Source: Bacteroidota bacterium (GTDB taxonomy: Bacteria; Bacteroidota; Bacteroidia; Cytophagales; Cytophagaceae). From it: a stretch of 64,000 nt of DNA. The notes under the pieces were generated by a model that worked only from the letters and a program-made list of their open reading frames with translations, searched no databases and was not told where the DNA came from. The position numbers were made by a program, and so were the translations under genes. How positions within the stretch are numbered: the stretch's first letter is position 1; every line of letters starts with the position of its first letter. Location: the NCBI GenBank assembly GCA_023428135.1, contig JAEYZG010000010.1, positions 1-64,000 on the forward strand, in the 5' to 3' direction. Shown here piece after piece: positions 1 to 6,655 of this stretch.

Positions 1-26
1 GATTATCCGTTTTTACTCATTGAAAA

Positions 27-93
27 CTGGTACACTTTACTCCGGAACAACTGGTACACTTTACTCCGGAATCGGTGGTACACTATAGACCGG
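27..93. repeat. Triple short tandem repeat resembling an IS21-type transposon end
   Basis: Two identical 20-base units (27-46 and 51-70, core TGGTACACTTTACTCCGGA) and one diverged unit (76-93, TGGTACACTATAGACCGG) are spaced 24-25 bases apart. Several spaced copies of a TGGT-CACT-CCGG unit at an end are known for IS21-family elements in Bacteroidetes. The transposase genes (istA/istB) would lie left of the window. Assignment to IS21 is an inference from the repeat pattern only. Confidence 0.5.
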
Positions 94-99
94 TATACT

Positions 100-345
100 C
101 AATGACGACCGCCACATAGCCAGTAGACAGGTTGCTGCTATGCTTATCCCTTAACCCCGCGAGGTCTTGGTTTTGACAGTAGATTCGCTTTCTCGACACT
201 TCTTCAATGGTTCACTTGCGTTCATCTCTTTTACTCTCACATGATCCGCCTGCTGGCGGACCTTTTCCCTGACCGCTCAATACCTCACCATTGACTGTGA
301 AGCACCCCAGGGTTGTTTATTGGCAACTCCTGCAAGTCGCCAATG
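100..345 (-). mobile_element. Probable 5' fragment of a group II intron (domain I)
   Basis: Read on the minus strand, this GC-richer stretch has no long ORF but resembles domain I of bacterial group II introns: a 'gagttgcc...ctggggtgc' block, then 'gtgaggtattgagcgg', then 'gatgaacgcaagtgaacc' and 'gaagtgtcgag' in the usual order. No reverse transcriptase ORF or domain V is seen here; the piece ends at the IS21-like repeat, as if the transposon had cut it. Recognition is from memory of intron consensus blocks, so confidence is modest. A covariance-model search would decide. Confidence 0.35.
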
Positions 346-399
346 AAGGGCCTACCTTCATCTTTTATATAGCATTGAAAGACTTTATTAATTGCCGTC

Positions 400-458
400 T
401 TTCATTCTCGGCACACAGCGCGCTAGCCTCCGAGGAAGACAAACGCGGAACAGCTGAG
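400..458 (+). repeat. GC-rich direct repeat, copy 1 (module border)
   Basis: Starts with TTTCATTCTCGGCACAC and continues with GCGCGCTAGC-CTCCGAGGAAGAC-AAACGCGGAACAGCTGAG. The last 41 bases (418-458) are identical to 715-755, and the whole unit matches 1701-1766 with some divergence. It is far richer in GC than its surroundings. Copies lie between toxin/immunity-like modules in the same orientation, which suggests a shared coding border used in recombination. Confidence 0.75.
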
Positions 459-571
459 TTTGTTTTCTAAACGTATTGCCCCGCTGCACTATATTCGGCT
501 GGCGCGCGTTTTCAAAACGTGTACCCACCTGCACTATCCTCTATAACAAAACTCATTACACTTATTATTTC

Positions 572-604
572 AAAAAAAATAGCCAGCTTTTTAAAAACTG
601 GCTA
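572..604 (-). terminator. Rho-independent terminator, minus strand
   Basis: TAGCCAG (580-586) pairs with CTGGCTA (598-604), and the inner T5/A5 runs extend the stem. An A8 run at 572-579 gives the U tract on the minus strand. It lies downstream of the leftward module between the two repeat copies. No convincing gene was found in 459-714. Confidence 0.6.
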
Positions 605-714
605 ATACTAAATCTTCTCTCAAACTCTCGCATTACAAATGCGAAGGCACTTTATACATTATGAATCTAACAATCTTAATTATCCCTCTATCACAGATTG
701 CACGCTTTACAAAA

Positions 715-755
715 GCGCGCTAGCCTCCGAGGAAGACAAACGCGGAACAGCTGAG
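715..755 (+). repeat. GC-rich direct repeat, copy 2 (41 bases identical to copy 1)
   Basis: Identical over 41 bases to 418-458 and in the same orientation. It begins five bases beyond the stop codon of the leftward gene at 761-1132, so it marks the 3' border of that module, just as 1701-1766 marks the 3' border of the CdiI-like gene. Confidence 0.75.
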
Positions 756-760
756 GAAGG

Positions 761-1132
761 TTAATGAAAGCTGTAAGAATAAATTTCTTTAACTAAAATT
801 TTTCCTTTAGAATCATAATAAAGCACTTCTTTCAGCAATTTTTTTAAATAGGTATATTTAATAATTTCATCAATTTCTCCATCTCTTTCAATTGTTGTTT
901 GCATCAATCTATTTGCTTTATCATACAAGTTTCTTTTCACATTAATATACTTAAGTTTATTGAAATCATCAATATAGATACTACTATCCAATACCAGCAA
1001 GGACTTAGAATTATAGAAGAAAAAATTATCAAAACTGTCACTTGTACTTCTTACAACTTTATTAGTTTTCAAATCATATTGAAAATTCATGTTTAGTTGA
1101 ATTGAATCAGAATCTATCCTTTGATAATTCAT
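761..1132 (-). CDS. 3' part of a frameshifted immunity-like gene
   Basis: A 123-codon ORF with no recognisable domain. It is rich in Tyr, Asp, Asn and Lys and contains YD-repeat-like phrases (YDKANRLMQ, YYDSKGK) similar in style to phrases in the ORF just upstream (YKYNSMGF). Reading its frame back past the ATG gives an uninterrupted F-F-F-F-K-E-N-R-T lead-in through a run of 13 T. Removing one T fuses it in frame to the secreted ORF at 1146-1562, giving one protein of about 266 residues. I therefore read it as the second half of a split gene rather than an independent one. Function unknown; position at the end of a toxin/immunity module suggests an immunity or module-encoded protein. Confidence 0.55.
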   Translation of the reverse strand: MNYQRIDSDSIQLNMNFQYDLKTNKVVRSTSDSFDNFFFYNSKSLLVLDSSIYIDDFNKLKYINVKRNLYDKANRLMQTTIERDGEIDEIIKYTYLKKLLKEVLYYDSKGKILVKEIYSYSFH

Positions 1133-1145
1133 TGTTCGATTTTCC

Positions 1146-1562
1146 TTAAAAAAAAAAAAATATTAACTCCTGACTCTCTATGGAGCTATAATTAACAAAC
1201 ACAACACAGGAAGTATCAGATATATAATTGTACCTATAAGTCGTTGATGATTCCCCCGTATACAAATCAATATCAGTAATAAACCCCATCGAATTATACT
1301 TATACAATACTTGATTCCTCTCATCCCCAGAAGACATTAATGCACCATCCTTAGAATAAGAGAGGTATCTTCTTCTACAAGTACTATCATCGCCACCTTT
1401 ATTTCCAGAGATACTTGATATTCTTATTTCTTCAATTTTATTCTTCCTTATAAAAGAAGTTTGGGGATCATTATTGTAATTTAAGAATTCTAATATTTGT
1501 CCATAAGAATTAAAACTGATTATTATAAAAATAAAAAGGTAAACAAATTTCATCTGCCTCAT
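1146..1562 (-). CDS. 5' part of a frameshifted secreted immunity-like gene
   Basis: A 138-codon ORF beginning with a signal peptide (FVYLFIFIIISFNSYGQ) and ending abruptly in I-F-F-F-F-stop inside a 13-base homopolymer. The ATG lies two bases after the stop of a truncated toxin-like reading frame (1565-1702), an arrangement typical of toxin/immunity pairs, so translation may be coupled. No family was recognised. The artificial-looking poly-Phe end and the continuing frame downstream show that the gene was one unit with 761-1132. The exported location would suit neutralising a toxin acting in the periplasm, which is inference. Confidence 0.6.
   Translation of the reverse strand: MRQMKFVYLFIFIIISFNSYGQILEFLNYNNDPQTSFIRKNKIEEIRISSISGNKGGDDSTCRRRYLSYSKDGALMSSGDERNQVLYKYNSMGFITDIDLYTGESSTTYRYNYISDTSCVVFVNYSSIESQELIFFFF
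1148..1160. repeat. Homopolymer A13/T13 splitting a gene
   Basis: Thirteen consecutive A on the plus strand, read as T13 in the gene. With 13 the leftward ORF stops at TAA directly after the tract; with 12 (or 15) it continues as F-K-E-N-R-T into the next ORF. Tracts of this length are prone to slippage in replication and also to sequencing error. Confidence 0.85.
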
Positions 1563-1564
1563 TT

Positions 1565-1702
1565 TTATTGTTTTGATTGAGAGTCTTTCATTTTTTTAAC
1601 AACACTAACTATTTGCTTTTTAAGTTTTCCACCTTTGGAATCACCATAATACTTGGCAAGATCCGAACTAGCAGGGTGCGCTAGCTGGTTTAATGCAGCT
1701 TT
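1565..1702 (-). pseudogene. Truncated toxin-like C-terminal fragment (45 codons)
   Basis: An open frame without a start codon, beginning directly at the edge of the GC-rich repeat and ending with TAA two bases before the ATG of the next gene. Its end is basic (KLKKQIVSVVKKMKDSQSKQ), as in many nuclease-type polymorphic toxin tips, and it contains AHPASSDLAKYYGDSKGG. An in-frame TGA lies at 1703-1705 inside the repeat, so it cannot be expressed as part of a longer protein now. I interpret it as the remains of a displaced Rhs/polymorphic toxin tip; the identity of the toxin domain is unknown. Confidence 0.45.
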
Positions 1703-1766
1703 TCATTCTCGGCACACCGCGGGCTAGCTGGGCTAGCTTCCGAGGATGACTAACGCGGCCGAGCTG
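1701..1766 (+). repeat. GC-rich direct repeat, copy 3 (diverged)
   Basis: Shares TTTCATTCTCGGCACAC with copy 1 and carries a duplicated GGCTAGC block, then TTCCGAGGATGAC-TAACGCGGCCGAGCTG. It fills the gap between the 3' end of the CdiI-like gene (stop at 1777) and the truncated 5' end of the next toxin fragment (1702). Confidence 0.7.
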
Positions 1767-1776
1767 GTCAAGTTAG

Positions 1777-2223
1777 TTAGGAATGTTCTACAAACTCTTT
1801 AACTAGTTTTCTTAGCATTTTCCTGATTTCCCACGAATCATTTAATCTTTCAATTTCATCCTCGAACTTCTTTAACAAATTTATTATTCTGATATTTTCA
1901 TCTGGATGTTTTTTCCAAAATTTATCAGGAAGAGTTAATAATCGTTGCAGCAAATCTCCAGGATAGTCATCTGATTGAACAAACAAATCTTGAGATAAAC
2001 TGTTAATTGCAAGTGGAACCAGAATCTCCAAGCAAGTTCCTTGACCAATCATAAAATATAAATCTTCTAGACTATAATCTTTAATAGGCTTAGTATGTAA
2101 ATTATAATATTGAAATTCCTCATATGATGAATCTTCTATAGTTGGAATAGCCCCCTTCCATTTCCACCCTCCTAATTCAGAAACGCTTTTTGACAATACA
2201 TCCATATTATTCAAGTTTACCAA
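1777..2223 (-). CDS. CdiI-type contact-dependent inhibition immunity protein
   Basis: 148 codons. The sequence follows the pattern of the contact-dependent growth inhibition immunity family: an opening SVSELGGWKW, then the conserved core KPIKDYSLEDLYFMIGQGTCLEILVPLAINSL, here split as DYSLEDLYFMIGQG and LEILVPLAINSL, then YPGDLLQRLL and a charged C-terminal helix. Such proteins bind and block one specific toxin tip in the cytoplasm of siblings. The first ATG overlaps the end of the toxin fragment by 17 bases; the internal ATG at 2205 (residue 7) follows that stop by one base and is an equally good start. It is the cognate immunity gene by position. Family assignment is fairly sure; the toxin it neutralises is not identified. 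Confidence 0.75.
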   Translation of the reverse strand: MVNLNNMDVLSKSVSELGGWKWKGAIPTIEDSSYEEFQYYNLHTKPIKDYSLEDLYFMIGQGTCLEILVPLAINSLSQDLFVQSDDYPGDLLQRLLTLPDKFWKKHPDENIRIINLLKKFEDEIERLNDSWEIRKMLRKLVKEFVEHS

Positions 2224-2449
2224 GTTTCTTTACAGCTTTATCTGCACTTTCCATTACATTCAAAATATTCTCATATTGTTTTTGTGCTGCGTTGTAGGCG
2301 CCTTGTGCTGCTTTTAATGCATCTCCCTCAAAAGTCCCATTATCTATATCGATTTTTAAATCTCTTAGTTTATATTTCAAACCGGTCATCCTATTTTCTA
2401 AGGAACTTAAATGATTATAAGGCGTTCCATCAGGTTGTCTAATTATCAT
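2207..2449 (-). pseudogene. Truncated polymorphic toxin C-terminal fragment
   Basis: 80 codons, opening with IRQPDGTPYNHLSSLENR and continuing as an amphipathic helical region (LKYKLRDLKIDIDNG, LKAAQGAYNAAQKQYEN) to its stop, which overlaps the start of the CdiI-like gene. The open frame extends only a few codons upstream of the ATG before a TGA. There is no secretion or Rhs core attached. The phrase 'DGTPYNHLSSLENRM...LKIDIDNG' is like the last helical segment of toxin tips, so this is probably a displaced orphan tip rather than an independent gene. The exact toxin class is not recognised. Confidence 0.5.
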
Positions 2450-2556
2450 ACACTTCCCAATGCAATAACTTCAATTTCTTTCTATAGATATGAAAAAGGC
2501 CAGCTAAGTGCTTGCCTTTGTTTTAGTGTTTGCCTGAAATATGATGCTCCATAATA

Positions 2557-2614
2557 AACCGCAAGTCAATAGACTTGCTTTCATTTTGTAGGCAGAAGTC
2601 AAAAGACTTCAGCC
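2557..2614. repeat. Hairpin repeat, left copy of an inverted pair
   Basis: Two short palindromes lie in tandem: GCAAGTC-aata-GACTTGC (2561-2578) and GAAGTC-aaaa-GACTTC (2595-2610). The reverse complement of 3720-3777 matches this unit almost base for base, including the linker. It lies just past the stop of the leftward gene at 2624 and may also end its transcription. Confidence 0.8.
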
Positions 2615-2623
2615 AGCTCGGGT

Positions 2624-3217
2624 TTACCATTTATTGTTACAAGAACAATTTATTGTATCTCCATAAACCATATTATCGAGCAATCTAAACCTTATGAAAC
2701 CATATCTCTTTGAAATTTCAAAATTAATCACCTCCACTTTATGGGAAATTCTAATGAAATGTTTTCCCGAAACATAATAAACTGAGTCTTTTATTGTATT
2801 ATCATATTCTATTGAATCGAGGACAAAAGAAGAGTTAGTAAAAATACCTGCGTTACAAACTACCCATTTTGTATTTATAGTAAAATCAAAGTCGAAAAAT
2901 AATTGTTCTTTTGATCTGCAATTATAATCAGCATAATCTTTGTAATCAGGTGGAAGATACCAAATCTTATTCCCTTCAAATCGAATAAAACCGAAGTCTT
3001 CATTTTCATGTATAGAAAGCCTATATTTTTGATACTTTTTCCCATTAAATTTAACATTCCTTTTATCAAAAGCTTCATAAATATTTATTTTTACAAAAGG
3101 TTCCACTTCATAATTGGGCTTTTGCTGACAAACATACACATTATTAAAAGTGCGATTAAAGTATGGAATATCTGCACATAATATTTGAGTAAGTAAAATA
3201 AAATACAAAAACTTCAT
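2624..3217 (-). CDS. Secreted hypothetical protein, candidate immunity protein
   Basis: 197 codons with a short signal peptide (MKFLYFILLTQILCA). The mature part is rich in aromatic and charged residues, contains four cysteines in the C-terminal half and ends CSCNNKW. No family was recognised. It follows the start-less toxin-like frame at 3262-3694 after 44 bases on the same strand and is the only other gene between the two inverted hairpin repeats, so it is the likely partner of that fragment. The alternative is an unrelated periplasmic protein. Function not assigned. Confidence 0.6.
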   Translation of the reverse strand: MKFLYFILLTQILCADIPYFNRTFNNVYVCQQKPNYEVEPFVKINIYEAFDKRNVKFNGKKYQKYRLSIHENEDFGFIRFEGNKIWYLPPDYKDYADYNCRSKEQLFFDFDFTINTKWVVCNAGIFTNSSFVLDSIEYDNTIKDSVYYVSGKHFIRISHKVEVINFEISKRYGFIRFRLLDNMVYGDTINCSCNNKW

Positions 3218-3261
3218 AAATCTTACTATTTATTCAAGATAACTTTTTATTCATTTGTGCT

Positions 3262-3694
3262 TTACTCAGGGCAATTTGATTCACATTTCCTTGTTTGTCT
3301 TGTAATGGCCTTAGATATTTTCGTTTCTAAGTATTCAGATGTCTTTCCTTTCATTTGAGTTAACAATTGATTGACAAAAATACCGGCATAATCGTTTGGA
3401 GAAACATAACCAGGCCCCCACATCACAACTCCAGGTATAGCACCATATAAATTATGTTTCCAATCGTGATTTCCCGGAAATAAATCTGCTAAATCAATGT
3501 GGGCTTTCATTTCATGATACATTGTTTTCGCATCTACAAAAATTTTTTCATAATCTTTAGATGATTTTGCCATCCAATATGTATTCATGGATACTAAACC
3601 AACTTCTTTTCCAACAGATCTTTCCACCGATACCTTATCAAAGTTTTCAAACGCTTTCCCAAGATATTGGAAAGTATTGTCTCCATCAATCCGC
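3262..3694 (-). pseudogene. Start-less toxin-like domain with HExxxH motif
   Basis: An open frame of about 144 codons runs from a TAG near 3697 to 3262 and has no ATG at its beginning; a GTG at 3627 is the first possible start but lies inside conserved-looking sequence (NTFQYLGKAFENFDKVS precedes it). It contains TMYHEMKAHIDLADLF, in which His-Glu and a following His could bind metal, then GNHDWKHNLYGAIPG and WGPGYVSPNDYAGIFVNQLL, and ends CESNCPE. Length, missing 5' end and module context suit a displaced polymorphic toxin tip, perhaps a zinc peptidase-like one. The catalytic reading is speculative because the spacing is HExxxH rather than HExxH. Confidence 0.45.
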
Positions 3695-3719
3695 TTCTAA
3701 CATATTCTTCTTTCCCCCT

Positions 3720-3777
3720 CTGGTTGAAGTCTATCTGACTTCAACCTACCAATGAGAGCAAGTCTATTGACTTGCGG
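3720..3777. repeat. Hairpin repeat, right copy of an inverted pair
   Basis: Contains TTGAAGTC-tatct-GACTTCAA (3724-3744, with one-base offset in the loop) and GCAAGTC-tatt-GACTTGC (3758-3775). In reverse complement it matches 2557-2614, so the pair brackets the toxin-like fragment and its neighbour (2624-3697). Confidence 0.8.
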
Positions 3778-3800
3778 AATACTACCCGATAAATTATACA

Positions 3801-3935
3801 TCAATCAACCCTTTCTTTCCTGAATAATTGATCGCGATTGAATATATTTAATTCTAAGGACCGGAATTCTCCTGGCTGGTTGCTCCTCTGCAGAGCCTGA
3901 TAGAGCTTCTTCAGGTGATCAAATGTAAAGCGATT
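3801..3935 (-). pseudogene. Short unrecognised coding remnant
   Basis: A 44-codon open stretch without a good start (RFTFDHLKKLYQALQRSN, then QPGEFRSLELNIFNRDQL, ending RKERVD). Its composition looks protein-like, but I recognise no family. The rest of 3936-4059 is AT-rich and shows nothing. Confidence 0.25.
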
Positions 3936-4059
3936 TTAGGATTAATAAAAAAGTGTAAATTTATAACGAATCTCCGATCTCAACTGTAAACTTTTTTTAG
4001 GACGACATAGGTTTTAACCATTAATAGGATTTATGAATATCAGTCCAAATCAGCTATGT

Positions 4060-4389
4060 TTATCTAAATAGCCCCCCTTTAACCGTCACCCCTTCTAAAG
4101 CTAGAACTAAATCAACGATCAAGTATATGATAATTAATATAACGGATATGCCACAAACTAACCAACGCCAATTTTTATTTTTATAAAGCATCCTTTTAAA
4201 AAAATAAGAATTGGCAAAAACATAATAATTTATAATCAAATATATAAAAGCAATAAAGTGGCCGATTGGGTGGCAAACACCACAGGCTTTAACTAAATAT
4301 ATAACCGTTTCAAAGGAGATATAAGTTAATATTACCACTACCCAAAATAGTATTTTGTGATCTAAGTACCGAGCAATAAAATTCATCAT
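4060..4389 (-). CDS. Small membrane protein, candidate immunity protein
   Basis: 109 codons with three hydrophobic segments: about residues 13-33 (ILFWVVVILTYISFETVIYL), 44-62 and 78-96. No family was recognised. Its ATGATG start contains the TGA stop of the truncated frame at 4386-4550, so the two are translationally coupled, the usual arrangement of a toxin tip and its immunity gene. An inner-membrane immunity protein would suit a pore-forming or membrane-active toxin; that is inference from context and topology only. Confidence 0.6.
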   Translation of the reverse strand: MMNFIARYLDHKILFWVVVILTYISFETVIYLVKACGVCHPIGHFIAFIYLIINYYVFANSYFFKRMLYKNKNWRWLVCGISVILIIIYLIVDLVLALEGVTVKGGLFR

Positions 4390-4550
4390 CTTTTTGGATT
4401 AACTATTGTTTTATTTTCTCCGAATTCATTGTACCATTCACCCGGATGAACATCCTCATTCTCTAGATACTCTATTATTTCCAAATGTCTACTATCAGTA
4501 ACACCATCAATCCCATGCATGAATGCTTCATTACAAATTTTACCGTAACG
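4386..4550 (-). pseudogene. Truncated toxin-like C-terminal fragment overlapping next gene
   Basis: 54 codons in frame after a TAA at 4551-4553, including AFMHGIDGVTDSRHLEIIEY and NEDVHPGEWYNEFGENKTIV, ending NPKR. The stop (4386-4388) overlaps the ATGATG of the following membrane protein gene. No start codon and no upstream toxin core are present. It is the fourth start-less fragment in this island with an intact gene directly behind it. The 4554-4713 stretch upstream shows nothing recognisable. Confidence 0.4.
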
Positions 4551-4713
4551 TTACCCAAATGATCTAACTATTTTTCATAACGTTTCAGGTCTACAGGTCT
4601 GGATAAAGTCATCACAAGAGTGTTTTCGTTCTAAAATTACTAAATCCAGAATTAAGACAATCAATCTATATAAAAGCAAACTTAATTCTTCACCTCGGCA
4701 ACTCCCTACATCA

Positions 4714-4746
4714 GAAAAGGCTGCCCTCCTGGAGAACAGCCTTTCT
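4714..4746 (-). terminator. Terminator behind the fatty-acid operon
   Basis: GAAAAGGCTG (4714-4723) pairs with CAGCCTTTC (4737-4745), with runs of A and T outside. It lies 28 bases past the stop of the leftward acyl-CoA dehydrogenase gene and separates the operon from the accessory island. Confidence 0.7.
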
Positions 4747-4773
4747 TTTACTTATTATTGAGTATGAAAAAAA

Positions 4774-6555
4774 TCAGAAAGGATATTGATTTGACTCAAT
4801 CAGATATGCGGCCAATCTTCTTCTTGCATCTTTGGTATTGTATGGATTCACTTTCGTAAATCTCTTCAATCCCATCAGCATCATTCTTTGCATATCTCCT
4901 TCTGACATAGCGTTGATAGCATTTTTACCTGCTATGTTTACTTTGTCTGCAGCATCATTCAGATATATCTTAGCGATTTCCAGTGCATGTTTTGCAGCTT
5001 CTTCACCTTTAATGTTTTTCAGCTTCTCTGCTCTCAATAAGGTTGATTCGGCTATATAAATAAGGATTGCTATATCCGCAAGGTTCATTACAATCTCCTG
5101 CTCATAAGCAAGCTTATCCATATATTTCTGAGCAGCTGCTCCCGCAATCATTAATAAAGCTTTTTTGAAATTTTTGATAGTCTTTTTCTCCGCTGCAAGG
5201 AAACCATCATCATCATTTCCGAACTCCGGGATACCTGTCAGTTCTTTCTGAACAGCCATTGCTGGGCCCATCAGATCAATTTCACCTTTCATAGCTTTCT
5301 TCATGAACATATCAAGCGTAAGCAATCTGTTGATCTCATTGGTTCCTTCAAATATCCTGTTAATTCTTGAATCTCTGTAAGCTCTGTCCATCGGATAATC
5401 AGCTGAAAATCCATATCCACCGAAAATCTGCACACCTTCATCTGCCACATAATCCAAGGCTTCAGAACCAGCTACTTTAAGAATAGCACACTCGATGGCA
5501 AACTCCTGAGCTGCTCCAAGCAATGCTTCTTCTTCAGACTTACCCTCACTCATCAGCTTCTCTTCTGCAGCATTGATATCAGCTCCAGCTCTATACATTG
5601 CAGACTCTACTGCGAATATCTGTACTGCCTGTTCAGCAAGCTTATGCTGAATAGCTCCGAAATTTGCGATCGGTTGTTTAAACTGAACTCTTTCTTTTGC
5701 ATATTGAATAGAAAGTGTACTGGTTCTCTTAGAAGCGCCAATAGCCGCACCGGCAAGTTTAATACGACCAATATTCAGAATATTGAAAGCAATCAGGTGA
5801 CCTTTGCCTATCTGGCCAAGCACATTTTCTGCAGGTACTTTGCAATCGTTAAAGAAAACCTGACGAGTGCTTGATCCTTTGATACCCATTTTGTGCTCTT
5901 CATTGCCAAGCGTTACTCCCGGACCTTTTTCTACAATAAAGCCTGTGAATTTATCACCATCGATCTGAGCAAATACGATGAACACATCTGCAAAACCCGC
6001 ATTGGTAATCCACATTTTCTGACCATTGATGATATAATGTTTTCCATCAGGAGTCAGCTCAGCTTTTGTTTTTGCGGCAAGAGCATCAGATCCTGAACCT
6101 GGCTCAGTCAGACAGTAGCTGGCCTTAAGCTCACCTGTAGCAAGTTTCGGAAGATACTTTTGCTTTTGAGCATCTGTACCGAAATATAAAATAGGTAAAG
6201 TACCGATTCCTGTATGTGCAGCAAGTGCAACTGCAAATGAATGCCCTCCACCAACAACTTCTGTCATCAAAAGAGAAGTATTAAAATCTTTTCCGAAGCC
6301 ATTGTACTTTTCAGGAATGGAAGTTCCCAGCAAACCCAGCTCACCAGCTTTTACAAGAAGAGACTCCATTAACCCTGGCTCCTGTACATCAATTTTATCA
6401 AGGTGAGGGAGCACTTCTGTTCTCAAAAAATCTTTTGCCATGTCGGCAATCATCTTTTGCTCTTCATTAAATTCTTCAGGGATGAATATGCTATCGGCAT
6501 CAGTTTCTTTAACAATGAACTCGCCTCCTTTGATTTTCTTAGTTAGTGTCGTCAT
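4774..6555 (-). CDS. Acyl-CoA dehydrogenase (FadE-type)
   Basis: 593 codons. It catalyses the first oxidation of beta-oxidation, making trans-2-enoyl-CoA from acyl-CoA with FAD. The order is N-terminal helical domain, beta domain with YCLTEPGSGSDA and QKMWITNAGFAD (FAD/substrate site), then the helical C-terminal domain with FGGYGFSADYPMDRAYRDSR and IFEGTNEINRLL near residue 400. A C-terminal extension of about 170 residues makes it longer than the usual 380-residue enzymes and resembles the very-long-chain type and Bacillus FadE. It is the last gene of the marR-fadN-thiolase-acyl-CoA dehydrogenase operon, 100 bases after the thiolase stop. Function is very secure; chain-length preference is not. 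Confidence 0.93.
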   Translation of the reverse strand: MTTLTKKIKGGEFIVKETDADSIFIPEEFNEEQKMIADMAKDFLRTEVLPHLDKIDVQEPGLMESLLVKAGELGLLGTSIPEKYNGFGKDFNTSLLMTEVVGGGHSFAVALAAHTGIGTLPILYFGTDAQKQKYLPKLATGELKASYCLTEPGSGSDALAAKTKAELTPDGKHYIINGQKMWITNAGFADVFIVFAQIDGDKFTGFIVEKGPGVTLGNEEHKMGIKGSSTRQVFFNDCKVPAENVLGQIGKGHLIAFNILNIGRIKLAGAAIGASKRTSTLSIQYAKERVQFKQPIANFGAIQHKLAEQAVQIFAVESAMYRAGADINAAEEKLMSEGKSEEEALLGAAQEFAIECAILKVAGSEALDYVADEGVQIFGGYGFSADYPMDRAYRDSRINRIFEGTNEINRLLTLDMFMKKAMKGEIDLMGPAMAVQKELTGIPEFGNDDDGFLAAEKKTIKNFKKALLMIAGAAAQKYMDKLAYEQEIVMNLADIAILIYIAESTLLRAEKLKNIKGEEAAKHALEIAKIYLNDAADKVNIAGKNAINAMSEGDMQRMMLMGLKRFTKVNPYNTKDARRRLAAYLIESNQYPF

Positions 6556-6620
6556 TTTCTTAATAGTTAATATGTGTATTAAGTCTTAGGTTTAAAAATA
6601 TTTTATCAGGACTTCATCCT

Positions 6621-6648
6621 AAGTCCTTCTCTCTGGGGAAAAGGACTT
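6621..6648. other. Hairpin between thiolase and acyl-CoA dehydrogenase genes
   Basis: AAGTCCTT (6621-6628) and AAGGACTT (6641-6648) form an 8-bp stem. The T-rich flank (6650-6657) is on the plus strand, so in the direction of the operon it is a stem without a U tract. It could act as an mRNA processing or stability element, or be a fossil repeat. Confidence 0.4.
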
Positions 6649-6655
6649 TATTTTT

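Noticed and set aside
476..664. 62-codon ORF on the plus strand between two GC-rich repeats
   Set aside because: Composition is not protein-like (MPRCTIFGWRAFSKRVPTCT), it runs through a repeat edge and a minus-strand terminator, and it has no family resemblance.
2557..3777. CRISPR-like repeat array
   Set aside because: Only two copies, in inverted orientation, with genes between them and no regular spacers.
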